Shown: positions 17,962-30,151, counted from the stretch's first letter. The stretch: 64,000 bases of DNA from Myxococcales bacterium (GCA_020633315.1 JACKDV010000012.1:62001-126000); one strand, 5' to 3'. Notes: generated from the letters alone by a model not told the origin. Program-made: numbers and translations.

Positions 17962-17988
17962 GGCCCGGAGCAGCGCGTGCCCCGGGCC
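17962..17988. terminator. Hairpin between convergent genes
   Basis: GGCCCGG (17962-17968) pairs with CCGGGCC (17982-17988) across a 13-base loop. It lies between the stops of the small lipoprotein (plus) and the M11-like peptidase (minus). Confidence 0.5.
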
Positions 17989-18015
17989 CCGTGGGTCGGT
18001 CGGCCGAGCCGCGGC

Positions 18016-19935
18016 TCAGTCGTTGCGTCGGCGCAGCCAGAGCAGGCCGAGGATCATCAGGCCGAAGCCGTAGCCCCCGCTGCGGTCGGAGCCGCCCTGG
18101 TTGCAGGCACAGCCGGCGGGCTCGACCGCACCGCTGCTGTCGCCGCCGGTGCTGCCGTCGGCCCCGTCGGTGTCCCCCTCGGTCTCCACCCCGGCGCCGG
18201 TGCTCTCGTCCGCGCCGGTGTCGGCCGGGGGGGCCTCGCCCACGTTGATCGTCACCGCGTCGCTCGGCGTCCAGTGCCGGGCGTCACGGGCGACCACGCC
18301 GAACTCGTAGGTACCCGCGGGGATGTTGGTCACCGGCCACTCCCACGGCGGCTCGGTGAGCACGTTGAAGGGCTCGCCGTCGAGGTAGAGCTGCACCTCG
18401 ATCACCGCGGTGTCATCGGTGGCATCGACCACGATGTCGAAGTCCGAGCCGGGGGCGATCCAGTCGCCGTCCGCCGGGTAGGTGATCGCGACCGAGGGCG
18501 GGGTGTCGTCGGGCGGATGGACGGCGCCGGTGCACTCCAGCGTGCCGATGGCCCCGGAGTCCTCGATGGGCGCCCCGCCGTCGCGGCAGGTGGGATCGAG
18601 GCCGTCCCCGCCGTCCGGGAACACCAGCTCGATCACCACGTGGCTGTCGTGCTCCTCCAGGATGTTGAAGGTGACCGCGTTCATCGGGTCGGTGAACGAG
18701 TCGCCCTCGTGGAGGTAGCCGTTGCCCAGGCTGCCGAGCTCGTCGAGCACGTAGCCGGTGGGGCCGAAGCCCTGCACCTGCGGGGCGATGTTGATGAGCA
18801 CGCCGCTGCCGGCGAGGAACTGGCCCTCGCCGTTGCGGTACTCGAGGTGGTAGTAGCGGCCGTCGTAGGCGGGGAACAGCAGCGCCTGGGTGCCGTTGCA
18901 GGGCCACTCGGTGGGCAGCAGGTTGAAGACCCCGTTGGTGGTGGCGGTCACCACGTTGCAGCCCTCGATCCAGCCCATGTAGGTCTTCTGCACCACGTTC
19001 ATGTGGCCGCAGCCGTTGCCCATCGGATCGTAGGGGTGGCCGTACTCGATGTGCTCGCAGTCCTCGTAGAGGTTGTGGTCCATCCCGTCGGGGGTGGGGG
19101 GGCACGAGTACGCGTGCGAGTGGCCCATGCCGTAGTTGTGGCCGAGCTCCTGGTTGCGGGTGGTGCAGCCGAACGAGCCGCTGTACCAGCTGTTGCGGGC
19201 CGGGTTGTCGGGCGAGCCGATGCTCGCCAGGCCCGCGAAGCCGCAGCCCAGCCCGCCGGGGAAGTGGTACATCATCTGGCGGAAGTCGCTGGGATCGTGG
19301 CCGTGCTCGAGCAGGGCCTGGTCGGCCTGGTTCGAGATGAAGTCCACGTTGCAGCCGCCGGGGTCGTCGATCATGTACGGGCCGAAGGTCTTGCCCGCCA
19401 TGATCTCGATGCCGTAGGAGTTCTCGTCGTAGTAGACGTTGGTCGAGCGGGTGCCCGTGAACATGCTCTCCTCGGCCTGCGCGTTGCCCAGGCCGGTGCC
19501 CTCGTTCCAGAACACCGAGACCAGGCCGATGCGCCGCGGGAGGCGGCTGTCGGGGTCGATGAGCGGCTGCGGCGGGTAGGCCAGCACGGCGAGCTCCTCG
19601 GCCTCCCAGCGCCCGTCGTCGAGGCGATCGCCGGGCAGCCTCACGAAGCTGTCGTAGGGGGGCGCCTCGGTCCCCTCGGGGAGCAGCACCTCGAGCACCT
19701 CGTCCGGCGTGCGCACGTGGTGGGTGATGCGGCTGGTGCCATCGAGCATCGAGGCGATGCGGGTCTCGAAGCGGCCCTCGAGCACTCCGGCGTCGAGCAG
19801 CAGCCCCCCACGGGCGCTGTCCCAGTCGATGGGATCGTCGGGCTGGGCCGGGCCGCAGCCCAGCGACAGCATCAGGGCGAAGCCACACGGGCCGAGCCAG
19901 GCGATACGGGAAGGTCGCGGATCGAGCACGGTCAT
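18016..19935 (-). CDS. Secreted gametolysin-like (M11) metallopeptidase with MYXO-CTERM-type tail
   Basis: A 639-residue protein. After a signal with lipobox-like LSLGC (Cys27) and a pro-region, the catalytic centre reads NQELGHNYGMGHSH (261-274): Gln replaces the first His of the HExxHxxGxxH metzincin site, as in Chlamydomonas gametolysin (peptidase M11). A candidate Met-turn, DPMGNG, is at 303-308. Residues about 495-580 look like an Ig-like domain. The C-terminus has a Cys-containing linker (CACNQGG), a hydrophobic segment (GFGLMILGLLWL) and RRRND, like the myxobacterial surface-sorting tag. A GTG two codons in (19929) has better spacing from GAGGAG than ATG 19935, so the start may be there. 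Confidence 0.8.
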   Translation of the reverse strand: MTVLDPRPSRIAWLGPCGFALMLSLGCGPAQPDDPIDWDSARGGLLLDAGVLEGRFETRIASMLDGTSRITHHVRTPDEVLEVLLPEGTEAPPYDSFVRLPGDRLDDGRWEAEELAVLAYPPQPLIDPDSRLPRRIGLVSVFWNEGTGLGNAQAEESMFTGTRSTNVYYDENSYGIEIMAGKTFGPYMIDDPGGCNVDFISNQADQALLEHGHDPSDFRQMMYHFPGGLGCGFAGLASIGSPDNPARNSWYSGSFGCTTRNQELGHNYGMGHSHAYSCPPTPDGMDHNLYEDCEHIEYGHPYDPMGNGCGHMNVVQKTYMGWIEGCNVVTATTNGVFNLLPTEWPCNGTQALLFPAYDGRYYHLEYRNGEGQFLAGSGVLINIAPQVQGFGPTGYVLDELGSLGNGYLHEGDSFTDPMNAVTFNILEEHDSHVVIELVFPDGGDGLDPTCRDGGAPIEDSGAIGTLECTGAVHPPDDTPPSVAITYPADGDWIAPGSDFDIVVDATDDTAVIEVQLYLDGEPFNVLTEPPWEWPVTNIPAGTYEFGVVARDARHWTPSDAVTINVGEAPPADTGADESTGAGVETEGDTDGADGSTGGDSSGAVEPAGCACNQGGSDRSGGYGFGLMILGLLWLRRRND

Positions 19936-19970
19936 CTCCTCGGGCACGCGAGCAGGGGCGCGCCGGTGTC

Positions 19971-19998
19971 GTGATACGACTGCTGCCAAGGGTCGCAA
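19971..19998 (-). promoter_or_regulatory. Candidate promoter of the M11-like peptidase gene
   Basis: On the minus strand TTGCGA (19998-19993) and TATCAC (19976-19971) are 16 bases apart, giving a leader of about 30 bases. Both boxes are imperfect, so this is tentative. The surrounding DNA is relatively AT-rich. Confidence 0.35.
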
Positions 19999-20177
19999 TT
20001 CTCCAGCGATTAATGTCGACCTTCGGCCCGTTCGGCGCATGGCGTAGGGCGAGCTAGCTCACGAGCCCCGGCGCTCCCGAACATGGCGCCGCCGGCTCCA
20101 GGTGGGCTCGCGGTGCGTCGTGGGTCGATCCCCTGCGGCCGATCTCGCTCGCGCCCTCGTCTCGCGCTACGTTTCGC

Positions 20178-21110
20178 GTGGGGAAGCTCGAGGTGGGGTA
20201 TCCGTCGACGTACTTGCTCGTCACTCCGGTGCGGGAGGACGCGGCGCAGCTCGATGACCTGGTCGCCACGATCCGGGCGCAGGAGCGGCGTCCGGCCCTG
20301 TGGGTGATCGTGGACGACGGCAGCTCGGACGACACCGAGCGGCGGCTGCGTCGGCTCGGGGCGCGCGACGAGTGGATCGTGGGCGTGTGCCTGCCCCGCT
20401 CCACGAGCACGCGGCTGCGCCCGCACGCCGAGCTGCTGGTGCAGGGCTTTCGCACCGCGACCGAGACCGCCGAGGCCGAGGGGATCGACCACCGCTACGT
20501 GGTGCACCTCGACGCCGACCTGCGCTGCTCGCCGCAGCTGCTGGCCGAGCTCATCGGGCGCTCCGACCAGGATCGCAGCGTGGGCATCGCCTCGTGCGTG
20601 ATCGCCGAGGTGGGGGAGGACGGCCACACCCTGCGCCACCGCGACGTGCGGGACGGGATCCCCCGTGCCGATCTCCGCGTGTGGCGGCGCGACTGCGTAG
20701 AAGAGGTTGGGATGCGGCCCGAGCCGCGCTGGGCCGAGGTCACCGGGGTACGGGCGCGCAACCGAGGCTGGCGCACGCCGGTGTTCGAGGACCTGGTGGT
20801 GGAGGCGGCCGCTCCCCGGCCCGGCCCGGCCGCGCTGCGGGGCTCGTGGCGCTACGGGGCGGAGGGCTGGCAGGTGGGGCTGCACCCGCTGGTGCTGGCG
20901 CAGCAGGCCATGTCGGCCTCGCTCCACGAGCGTGACCTGCGGGGGGTGGCGATGGTGGCCGGCTATGTCGGGGCCGCGATCTCTCGGCGTCGACGCAGCC
21001 CGGATCCCGAGCTGCGGGAGTACTTCGGGGAGAGCCTGCTCGAGGACCAGACGCGGCGCCTGATGTCGCGGGTGCCCATGGTCGGCCGTCGCTTCCGGCG
21101 TCGCCACTGA
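20178..21110 (+). CDS. Family 2 glycosyltransferase
   Basis: A 310-residue GT-A fold protein. The nucleotide-sugar site shows VIVDDGSSDDTERRL near residues 43-57, and HLDADLRCSP near 113-122 supplies the DxD-like metal-binding motif. The middle (about 160-200) contains PEPRWAEVTGVRAR, typical of acceptor-side loops. No membrane segments are obvious, so it is a cytoplasmic or peripheral enzyme. The start is GTG 20178; a GTG five codons later is an alternative. The sugar and acceptor cannot be read from sequence, and no polysaccharide locus surrounds it. It is divergent from the M11-like peptidase with a 240-base gap. Confidence 0.85.
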   Translation: MGKLEVGYPSTYLLVTPVREDAAQLDDLVATIRAQERRPALWVIVDDGSSDDTERRLRRLGARDEWIVGVCLPRSTSTRLRPHAELLVQGFRTATETAEAEGIDHRYVVHLDADLRCSPQLLAELIGRSDQDRSVGIASCVIAEVGEDGHTLRHRDVRDGIPRADLRVWRRDCVEEVGMRPEPRWAEVTGVRARNRGWRTPVFEDLVVEAAAPRPGPAALRGSWRYGAEGWQVGLHPLVLAQQAMSASLHERDLRGVAMVAGYVGAAISRRRRSPDPELREYFGESLLEDQTRRLMSRVPMVGRRFRRRH

Positions 21111-21225
21111 CGGGCGCGGCCGCGCCCCCGCGGGCGGGAGGACGCGGCGGATGAGGTGGCACACGGGTCGGCGGCGGCGCGTGGTCAGGGCCGGGAACCT
21201 GCACTATCGTCGCACGCGGCTCACC

Positions 21226-24102
<2,877 letters not shown>

Positions 24103-24123
24103 CGCCGAGATCCGCCGGGCCTG

Positions 24124-24150
24124 CCCGGTCCGCGCGCTCGCGCGGCCGGG
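24124..24150 (+). terminator. Terminator of gcvP
   Basis: CCCGG (24124-24128), a T bulge and CCGCGC pair with GCGCGG and CCGGG (to 24150) around loop GCTC. It begins 22 bases after the gcvP stop. The T-tract is absent. Confidence 0.5.
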
Positions 24151-24233
24151 TCGCGCCGGCGTCGCATCACGGCCGGCCGGCCCGGCGTTTCGCGGCGCCG
24201 CGGGGTGGCGCGGCCAGGTATGCTGTGGATGGC

Positions 24234-24845
24234 ATGAGCGTGCGCTGGAGCATCCCCTCGTTGGCCCTGTGGAGCATCGCCGCCTCGGCGGCCTGTACCG
24301 TGGAGTCGGACGACACCAATCCCTTCGGGACCGTACCGGTCTCCTCGGCGCCGCCGAGCAACGACACCGGTGACGACGACACCGGCGGCACCGGCAGCGG
24401 CAGCGGGGGAGGCAACGGCAGCAGCGGGCCCGGCGACGAGAGCACCGACGGCGGCAGCACGAGCTCGATGACCACCGATCCCACCGTGACCACCGGGGTC
24501 ACCACCATGAACGGCAGCACCGACGACGGGGGCCCCACCGGCATGCAGCCGGCCAGCGGCATGTACTCGGCCTGCACGGTGGCCGACGACTGCGACTCCC
24601 TGTGCATCACCATCCAGGACGACATGGGGGTGGTGCAGGGCGGCTTCTGCTCGGACTACCCGTGCACCAACCCCGCGATCGACTGCGATCCCTCGCCGGG
24701 TGGGACCGCGGTGCCGGCCTGCATCGGGGTCGAGATCAACGGGACCCCCGACACCGCGTGCTACCTCGACTGCACCGGGGGCCTGAGCTGCGCGCCGCCC
24801 ATGGTGTGCACGCCGATCGTCGGCGGGCTGGACCTGTGCGTGTAG
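24234..24845 (+). CDS. Lipoprotein with acidic Ser/Thr/Gly linker and 12-Cys C-terminal domain
   Basis: A 203-residue protein with lipobox ASAAC (Cys21). Residues about 25-105 are a low-complexity linker of Asp, Thr, Gly and Ser (GDDDTGGTGSGSGGGNGSSG). The C-terminal part (about 112-203) carries twelve cysteines in short intervals, such as CTVADDCDSLC and CYLDCTGGLSCAPPMVC, suggesting a compact disulfide-bonded module displayed away from the outer membrane. No family was recognised with confidence. The ATG at 24234 is the only start that gives a good signal peptide. Similar linkers are seen in the lipoproteins at 40401 and 55190. Confidence 0.7.
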   Translation: MSVRWSIPSLALWSIAASAACTVESDDTNPFGTVPVSSAPPSNDTGDDDTGGTGSGSGGGNGSSGPGDESTDGGSTSSMTTDPTVTTGVTTMNGSTDDGGPTGMQPASGMYSACTVADDCDSLCITIQDDMGVVQGGFCSDYPCTNPAIDCDPSPGGTAVPACIGVEINGTPDTACYLDCTGGLSCAPPMVCTPIVGGLDLCV

Positions 24846-24873
24846 GGGCCGGGGCGGCCCCGGGCCGACGGGA

Positions 24874-25644
24874 TCAGTAGTCCTCGTCGTCGCCGAGCTC
24901 GACCATCAGGGCGGTGATGTTGTCCTTGCCGCCCTTGGCGTTGGCGAAGCGGATCGCCTCGAGCACCGCGTCCTCGACCTCCATGTCGAGGAAGTAGCGC
25001 ATCTCGTCGAAGGACTCGATGTAGCCGTGGAAGCCGTCCGAGCACAGCACCACGCGGTCGCCGGGGAACAGCGGGATGGGCAGGGTGTCGACCTCGACGT
25101 AGTCCTTGTGCCCCACCGCGCGGGTGATGACGTTGCGGGTGCGGGAGCGCTGCGCCTGCTCGGGGGTGATGAGCCCGTGCTTGAGCTGGTAGTTGATGAG
25201 GGTGTGGTCCTCGGTGAGCTGGTCGACCTCGCCGTTGCGCACCAGGTACACCCGCGAGTCGCCCACCTGGCCCACCACGCCCACGTTGCCGCAGACGAGG
25301 AACACGGAGGCGGTGGTGCTCATCCCCCGCTGCTCGGGGTCGAGCTGGCCCATGGTGTGGACCATGTAGCAGGCGTTCTGGATCGCGCCGCGGACGAGCT
25401 GGCACAGCTGGGGGCTGCGCTCGCGGGCGTCGCCCTGGGCGATCTCGCGGATGGTGGCCTCGTTGCGCTTGAGCCACTCCCAGATCAGCTCGACCGCCTC
25501 CTGGCTGGCGATCTCTCCCTTGGCCCGGCCGCCCACCCCGTCGGCGACCACGAAGACCCCGAGATCGGGGTCGGCGAGGTGGGAGTCCTCGTTGTGGTCG
25601 CGGGACAAGCCCACGTCGGTGTGGCCGAAGTAGCGGATCCGCAT
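24874..25644 (-). CDS. PP2C-family serine/threonine protein phosphatase
   Basis: A 256-residue Stp/PrpC-type phosphatase. All metal-binding motifs are present: HTDVGLSRDHNEDS near 8-21, FVVADGVGGRAKGE near 31-44, VGDSRVYLVRNG near 126-137, VVLCSDGFHGY near 196-206 and GGKDNIT near 239-245. It has no membrane segment and is cytosolic. Such enzymes usually reverse the action of Hanks-type Ser/Thr kinases, which are numerous in myxobacteria, but no kinase gene is adjacent here. It starts at 25644; the next gene on this strand, upstream, is the RluA homologue, 93 bases away. Confidence 0.95.
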   Translation of the reverse strand: MRIRYFGHTDVGLSRDHNEDSHLADPDLGVFVVADGVGGRAKGEIASQEAVELIWEWLKRNEATIREIAQGDARERSPQLCQLVRGAIQNACYMVHTMGQLDPEQRGMSTTASVFLVCGNVGVVGQVGDSRVYLVRNGEVDQLTEDHTLINYQLKHGLITPEQAQRSRTRNVITRAVGHKDYVEVDTLPIPLFPGDRVVLCSDGFHGYIESFDEMRYFLDMEVEDAVLEAIRFANAKGGKDNITALMVELGDDEDY

Positions 25645-25737
25645 CCGTCGGGAACGATACCAAAGGCGGGCGAGGTGGGGCGAGCGCGGGCCCGCGGGCT
25701 CGGGGGCGGACCCGCAGCCGGTCCGAGGGCGGGGGCG

Positions 25738-26691
25738 CTAGGGTGCGTCCCAGCTCGCCGGGATCGGGCCGTGAATGCGTGGTTCTCCGGGGCACGCCGC
25801 GGACAGGTCGAGCACGGTGGCGTGGAGCCGCAGCGAGCTCGAGATCGGCCCGCCGTAGGCAGCATCTCCCACGATCGGACGATCGAGCCACGCCAGGTGC
25901 ACGCGGGCCTGGTGGCGATGGCCGGTGACCAGGCGCAGCAGCAGGTCCTGCTCGCCGGTGCGGGCGCTGGGCAGCGGCCAGGCGATGGTGACGGCGGGGC
26001 GGCCATCGTCGCGGATCGCCACGTGGTGGCGGCCATGGGGACCCAGCGGCGCGGCGATCCGCACGCCCTCGCCCGAGGGCGCGGGCCAGGAGCCCACGGG
26101 CACCGGCTCGCCCGCCGCGCTCAGACCGAGCCCCTGCGGGGGCCAGGGGGGGGCGCTCGGCCCGGGGCACACGCGGGCGAGGTAGAGCTTGAGCACGGCG
26201 CGGGCGCGGAATCCTGCGCGGGCCAGCCTCCACGATTCCAGATCGCGGGCGAAGGCGACCACGCCGGTGGTGTCGCGGTCGAGGCGATGCACCGCGCCGC
26301 CCTGTCGCAGGTCGGGGCTGGCGCGACGGCACTCCGGGTGCTCGAGCGCCACCGCGTCGGCGAGGGTGGAGGCGTCGTCGGGGCGCAGCCGCTGCGTGTG
26401 CATCCCGGCCGGCTTGAGCACGTACACGAAGCGCTCGGTGCACTCGAGCACCGTCACCGGCTGGGGCGGTCCGCTCCGAGCGACCCGCAGGGTGAGTCGC
26501 GAGCCCTGGCGCACGCGGGCGGAGGGGGCGGCTCGCCGACCATCGAGGAACAGGTGGCCCTCGAGCCCCAGCGTGCGGGCCACTCGGCGCGAGACCCCGG
26601 GCAGGTGACGCCCGAGCACCACGTCGGCGCGCTCGCCCACGTCGGCGTGGTCGACCACCTCCAGGGCCAGCTCGTCGTGCTCGTCGCTCAT
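25738..26691 (-). CDS. RluA-family pseudouridine synthase
   Basis: A 317-residue protein with an S4-like RNA-binding region (about 20-70) and a RluA catalytic domain. The active-site Asp138 is in GGAVHRLDRDTTGVVAFARD, and the family ending HQARVHLAWLDRPIVGDAAY lies near 257-276. It isomerises uridine to pseudouridine in rRNA or tRNA; the exact target cannot be assigned. The ATG at 26691 overlaps the moeA stop as ATGA, implying translational coupling. Confidence 0.9.
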   Translation of the reverse strand: MSDEHDELALEVVDHADVGERADVVLGRHLPGVSRRVARTLGLEGHLFLDGRRAAPSARVRQGSRLTLRVARSGPPQPVTVLECTERFVYVLKPAGMHTQRLRPDDASTLADAVALEHPECRRASPDLRQGGAVHRLDRDTTGVVAFARDLESWRLARAGFRARAVLKLYLARVCPGPSAPPWPPQGLGLSAAGEPVPVGSWPAPSGEGVRIAAPLGPHGRHHVAIRDDGRPAVTIAWPLPSARTGEQDLLLRLVTGHRHQARVHLAWLDRPIVGDAAYGGPISSSLRLHATVLDLSAACPGEPRIHGPIPASWDAP

Positions 26692-27950
26692 CGCCGGGGT
26701 GCTCGCTCGGCCATGGAGGGCTCGAGCTCGATGGCCTCCACGCGGGTGCCCGCGGCCAGCTCGGCCACGCCGGGGGGCACTGGGATCAGCAGCTCCGCGC
26801 CGGCGATCGAGCGCAGGTCGCCGGACTGCTGGGCGGAGAGCGGCACCGCCTCGCCGTCGACGAGGCTCGCCCGCAGGTAGTGGGCCCGCCGTCCCGCGCC
26901 GCGGGCCGGCCCGCGCAGGGTGACCTGGCGACGGGGCAGGCGAGGATCGCCGGTGATGCCTCCCAGGCGCCGCAGCACCGGGTGCACGAACAGGGCGAAG
27001 GTGACCAGGCTGCTCGCCGGGTTGCCGGGCAGGGCGAACACGCGGGTCGGGGCGTCGTCGCCCTCGGCGAACACGGTCGCGTAGGTGGTGGGCTTGCCCG
27101 GTCGCAGGGCGACCCCGCGGAACTCGGTGACCGCGCCCAGGCGGATGAGCTCGCCGTGCACCAGATCGTGATCGCCGACCGAGATGCCGCCCGAGGTGAC
27201 GAGCACGTCGGCACGCAGGCCCTCGACCAGGGCCTCGCGCAGGCGACCGTGCTCGTCGCCCACGTCGCCGAGCGCGATCGGCTCGGCCCCGGCGCGGCGC
27301 ACCAGGGCCTCGAGCACCAGGCCGTTGGAGCTCACCACCTGCCCCGGCCCGGGGCGCTGGCCCACCGCGACCAGCTCGTCGCCGGTGCCGAGGATCGCCA
27401 CCCGCGCTCGGCGGACCACCTCGAGCTGCGCGTGCCCGCTGCCCGCGAGCAGGGCGATGTCGCCGGGGCCCAGGCGATCCCCGGGGCGCACCAGCACGTC
27501 GCCCTCGCGCAGCTCCTGGCCGCGCGGGCGCACGAAGGTCCCGGGCGACAGCTCGCCGAGCGACGCGTCGTCGATCACCAGGCGCTCGCCCTCGCGGCGG
27601 GTGTCCTCCTGGGCGATCACGGCGTCGGCTCCCTCGGGGAGCACGGCGCCGGTGAAGATCCGCAGCGCCTCGCCGGGCTGCAGGGGGCCCTCGGCGGGAT
27701 GGCCGGCCGCGCTCTCGCCTCGTACCTGCAGGACGATCGCGTTGCCGCAGGCGCGCGCGTTGGCGATGTCGAGGCTGCGCACCGCGTAGCCGTCCATCAC
27801 GCTGAGGTCGCGCTGTGGCAGGTCCCAGCGCGCGTGCAGGGTGGTCGCGGCCACGCGCCCGTCCAGCTCGCCGATTCCGATCCACTCGCTGGGCAGGGGC
27901 GCGCAGCCCTCGAGCGCCCGCGATAGTGCCTCCTCGACGGAGATGAGCAT
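26688..27950 (-). CDS. moeA: Molybdopterin molybdenumtransferase
   Basis: A 420-residue MoeA, which inserts molybdate into adenylylated molybdopterin to finish the molybdenum cofactor. Conserved blocks include SVMDGYAVRS near 49-58, FTGAVLPEGADAVIAQED near 96-113, VAILGTGDELV near 179-189, VLVTSGGISVGDHDLV near 242-257 and ALPGNPASSLVTF near 293-305. The start at 27950 is set by GGAGGG just upstream; ATGs at 27965 and 27962 are alternatives that would add a few residues. No other Mo-cofactor gene is nearby. It is co-transcribed with the pseudouridine synthase downstream. Confidence 0.93.
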   Translation of the reverse strand: MLISVEEALSRALEGCAPLPSEWIGIGELDGRVAATTLHARWDLPQRDLSVMDGYAVRSLDIANARACGNAIVLQVRGESAAGHPAEGPLQPGEALRIFTGAVLPEGADAVIAQEDTRREGERLVIDDASLGELSPGTFVRPRGQELREGDVLVRPGDRLGPGDIALLAGSGHAQLEVVRRARVAILGTGDELVAVGQRPGPGQVVSSNGLVLEALVRRAGAEPIALGDVGDEHGRLREALVEGLRADVLVTSGGISVGDHDLVHGELIRLGAVTEFRGVALRPGKPTTYATVFAEGDDAPTRVFALPGNPASSLVTFALFVHPVLRRLGGITGDPRLPRRQVTLRGPARGAGRRAHYLRASLVDGEAVPLSAQQSGDLRSIAGAELLIPVPPGVAELAAGTRVEAIELEPSMAERAPRR

Positions 27951-28032
27951 CGTGCCCTCCATCATACGGCCAGCGTCGCCGAGGTGCCTCGCGACGACTC
28001 GGCGCCGCAGGGAGCGTTCGAAAGCGGTCGGC

Positions 28033-30102
28033 CTAGTGGCCGGGCACGCGCGCGGTGTCGGCGGTGGAGGGATCCCGCCCCTCGTCCTCCTCGCGGGGCG
28101 GGGGCTCGTCCGGGGGAGGATCGGGGGGCTCGTCGCGTCCGGGAACCCGGGCGGTGTCGGCGGTGGAGGGGGCTCGGGTCGCGCCTGGTCCTTCCTCGTG
28201 GGCCTCGAAGCCTCGCGGTGCCGGCGCGCGGATCGTCCCCTTGGTGCGACCGGGATCGACGTAGACCACGAGCACCTCGCCGGGCGCCGGCGCATGGCCG
28301 CGGGGGACCGCGTTGATCCGGGACATGTCGCCCACCGTGAGATCGAAGCGCTTGCCGATCCCCTCGAGGGTATCGCCCGCGCGCGTCCGGTAGCCGCGGC
28401 GCTGCTTGCCGCGACGGCCGAGCTCCGCCTCGAGGTGGGCCCGCGAGCCCCGGACCACGTGCTCCACCTCGTGCTCCTCGAGCATGGCCACCTGGTGCGC
28501 GGCGGCGTCGAAGCCCGCGGGGACCAGCAGCTGCAGCACCTGGCCGTCCTGCAGGCGGGCCCGCGGATCGAGGTCGTTCCACCGCACGATGCTCGACCAG
28601 CGCACCCCGAAGGCGCGCTCGAGCTGCGGCGGGGTGCTGGCTCGGTTGGTGCGGAAGAACACCAGGCGCTGCCCCGGTCCGGCCCGCAGCGGGGGCACGG
28701 CGGCCAGCGGCGGCGGCTCGGGGGGCGCGGCGGCGGCGTGCTCGGGGCTCGGCTCGGGCAGGGCGGAGGGGACCACCAGCACCACGCCGCCGTGCACCTC
28801 GGCCGAGTCCACGATGCCGTTGAGCGCCCGCAGCTCTCGCTCGCTGATCCCGTGGCGACGGGCGATCGCGCCGAGCTGCTCCCCGTGGGCGACGGTCACC
28901 GTGCCCTCGCCGCGCCACAGCGCCTCGAGCTCGGGGCGCGCGGCCACGAAGGCCTCGGCCTTGTCGCGGGGGATCCGAAGCGTGGTGCTGCGTCCGGGCG
29001 GGGTGCGACCGCGGACGAAGGCCCCGTTGATCTCGGCCAGGGTGCTCTGGTCGGCCTGCAGCAGGCGCGCGAGGTCGGAGATCCGGGTAGAGCGAGGCAG
29101 CTTCACCTCCACCCAGTCGAGCTCGGCGTCGGGCTGCAGATCCTTGGGGCCGTAGCCCAGCGCCTCGCGGTTGCGGCCCACCAGCGCGGCCGCGACGATC
29201 TTGGGCACGTAGTTGACCGAGGCGTAGGGCAGGCCGCTCTCGATCTCGGCCAGGGCCCAGAAGTTGTTGGTGTTGTGCCTCGAGATCGAGGTCATCACCA
29301 GCCCGTAGCCGCCGTTGTAGGCGGCCAGGGCCAGCTCCCACGAGCCGAAGCGCGCGTGCAGATCGGCGAGGTAGGCCGCGGCTGCGTAGCTCGACTTCTC
29401 CACGTCGAAGCGCTCGTCGATCCAGAAGTCCTGCTCCAGCCCGTAGACGTTGCCGGTGGCCTCCATGAACTGCCACAGGCCCGCCGCGCCCACCCGCGAG
29501 CGCACCCGCGGGTTGAAGCCCGACTCGGCCAGCGCCACGAACACCAGGTCCTCGGGCACGCCCACCTCGCCGAGGATCTTGCGCAGGCGCCTCTCGTAGC
29601 GGCCGGCCCGGCGCAGCCAGCCTCGCATGAGCGCGCGGCCCTGCTCGCCGTCGCGGAAGTAGCGGAGGTACTCCACCAAGCGGTCGTTCCATCGCACCGG
29701 CAACGCCGGCTTCTTCAGGTCGACCATCCATGGCTCGGGCGGCGTGTCGACGAGGCTGGGAGCGGGGCCGTCCTCGGGGAAGCGCGCTCGTTCGAATGCG
29801 GCCAGCGACTGCCGCAGCGCCCAGTCGGGCACGAAGGCCGGCGCCGCCCAGGCCTCGTGCAGCGCGTCGCCGGGTGGTCGATCGCTTCGAACGCGAGCGC
29901 GGCCCGCCGTGGAGGCCCAGACCGCGCCCACCCGCTCGCGGGCAGGATCCTCGGCGCCCTGGCCGGCCTCGACGCGCCCGACCGGGGCCGCAGACCACGC
30001 AAGGAGAGCGAGCAGCACTACCCCACGGACGCGCGCCGCAAGGCGCCCACGGCCGGGGGCACGCCCCCCCAGGCCACGCCTCGCGTCCGAGCGCTCGATC
30101 AT
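28033..30102 (-). CDS. MltD-like membrane-bound lytic transglycosylase with LysM domains
   Basis: A 689-residue protein with a basic N-terminus, one hydrophobic signal (about 27-41), an SLT domain and C-terminal LysM motifs. The catalytic Glu193 is in FVALAESGFNPRVRS, followed by GAAGLWQFMEATG (206-218) and LALAAYNGGYG (258-268), all typical of family 1D. LysM-like repeats lie near 397-440 and 590-635, with a weaker one near 490-535. It would cleave glycan strands in the periplasm. The C-terminus is Pro/Glu-rich and repeats PSTADTARVPG twice, encoded by near-identical DNA around 28041-28070 and 28141-28170. It is divergent from tatA, 49 bases away. Confidence 0.9.
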   Translation of the reverse strand: MIERSDARRGLGGRAPGRGRLAARVRGVVLLALLAWSAAPVGRVEAGQGAEDPARERVGAVWASTAGRARVRSDRPPGDALHEAWAAPAFVPDWALRQSLAAFERARFPEDGPAPSLVDTPPEPWMVDLKKPALPVRWNDRLVEYLRYFRDGEQGRALMRGWLRRAGRYERRLRKILGEVGVPEDLVFVALAESGFNPRVRSRVGAAGLWQFMEATGNVYGLEQDFWIDERFDVEKSSYAAAAYLADLHARFGSWELALAAYNGGYGLVMTSISRHNTNNFWALAEIESGLPYASVNYVPKIVAAALVGRNREALGYGPKDLQPDAELDWVEVKLPRSTRISDLARLLQADQSTLAEINGAFVRGRTPPGRSTTLRIPRDKAEAFVAARPELEALWRGEGTVTVAHGEQLGAIARRHGISERELRALNGIVDSAEVHGGVVLVVPSALPEPSPEHAAAAPPEPPPLAAVPPLRAGPGQRLVFFRTNRASTPPQLERAFGVRWSSIVRWNDLDPRARLQDGQVLQLLVPAGFDAAAHQVAMLEEHEVEHVVRGSRAHLEAELGRRGKQRRGYRTRAGDTLEGIGKRFDLTVGDMSRINAVPRGHAPAPGEVLVVYVDPGRTKGTIRAPAPRGFEAHEEGPGATRAPSTADTARVPGRDEPPDPPPDEPPPREEDEGRDPSTADTARVPGH

Positions 30103-30151
30103 CGGGGACTGACGCTAGCAAAGGCCGACAAAGACGACTACCTTTCCACCC

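Noticed and set aside
26692..27885. N-terminal extension of the RluA-family gene
   Set aside because: It reads moeA out of frame; ATG 26691 overlapping the moeA stop is the natural start.
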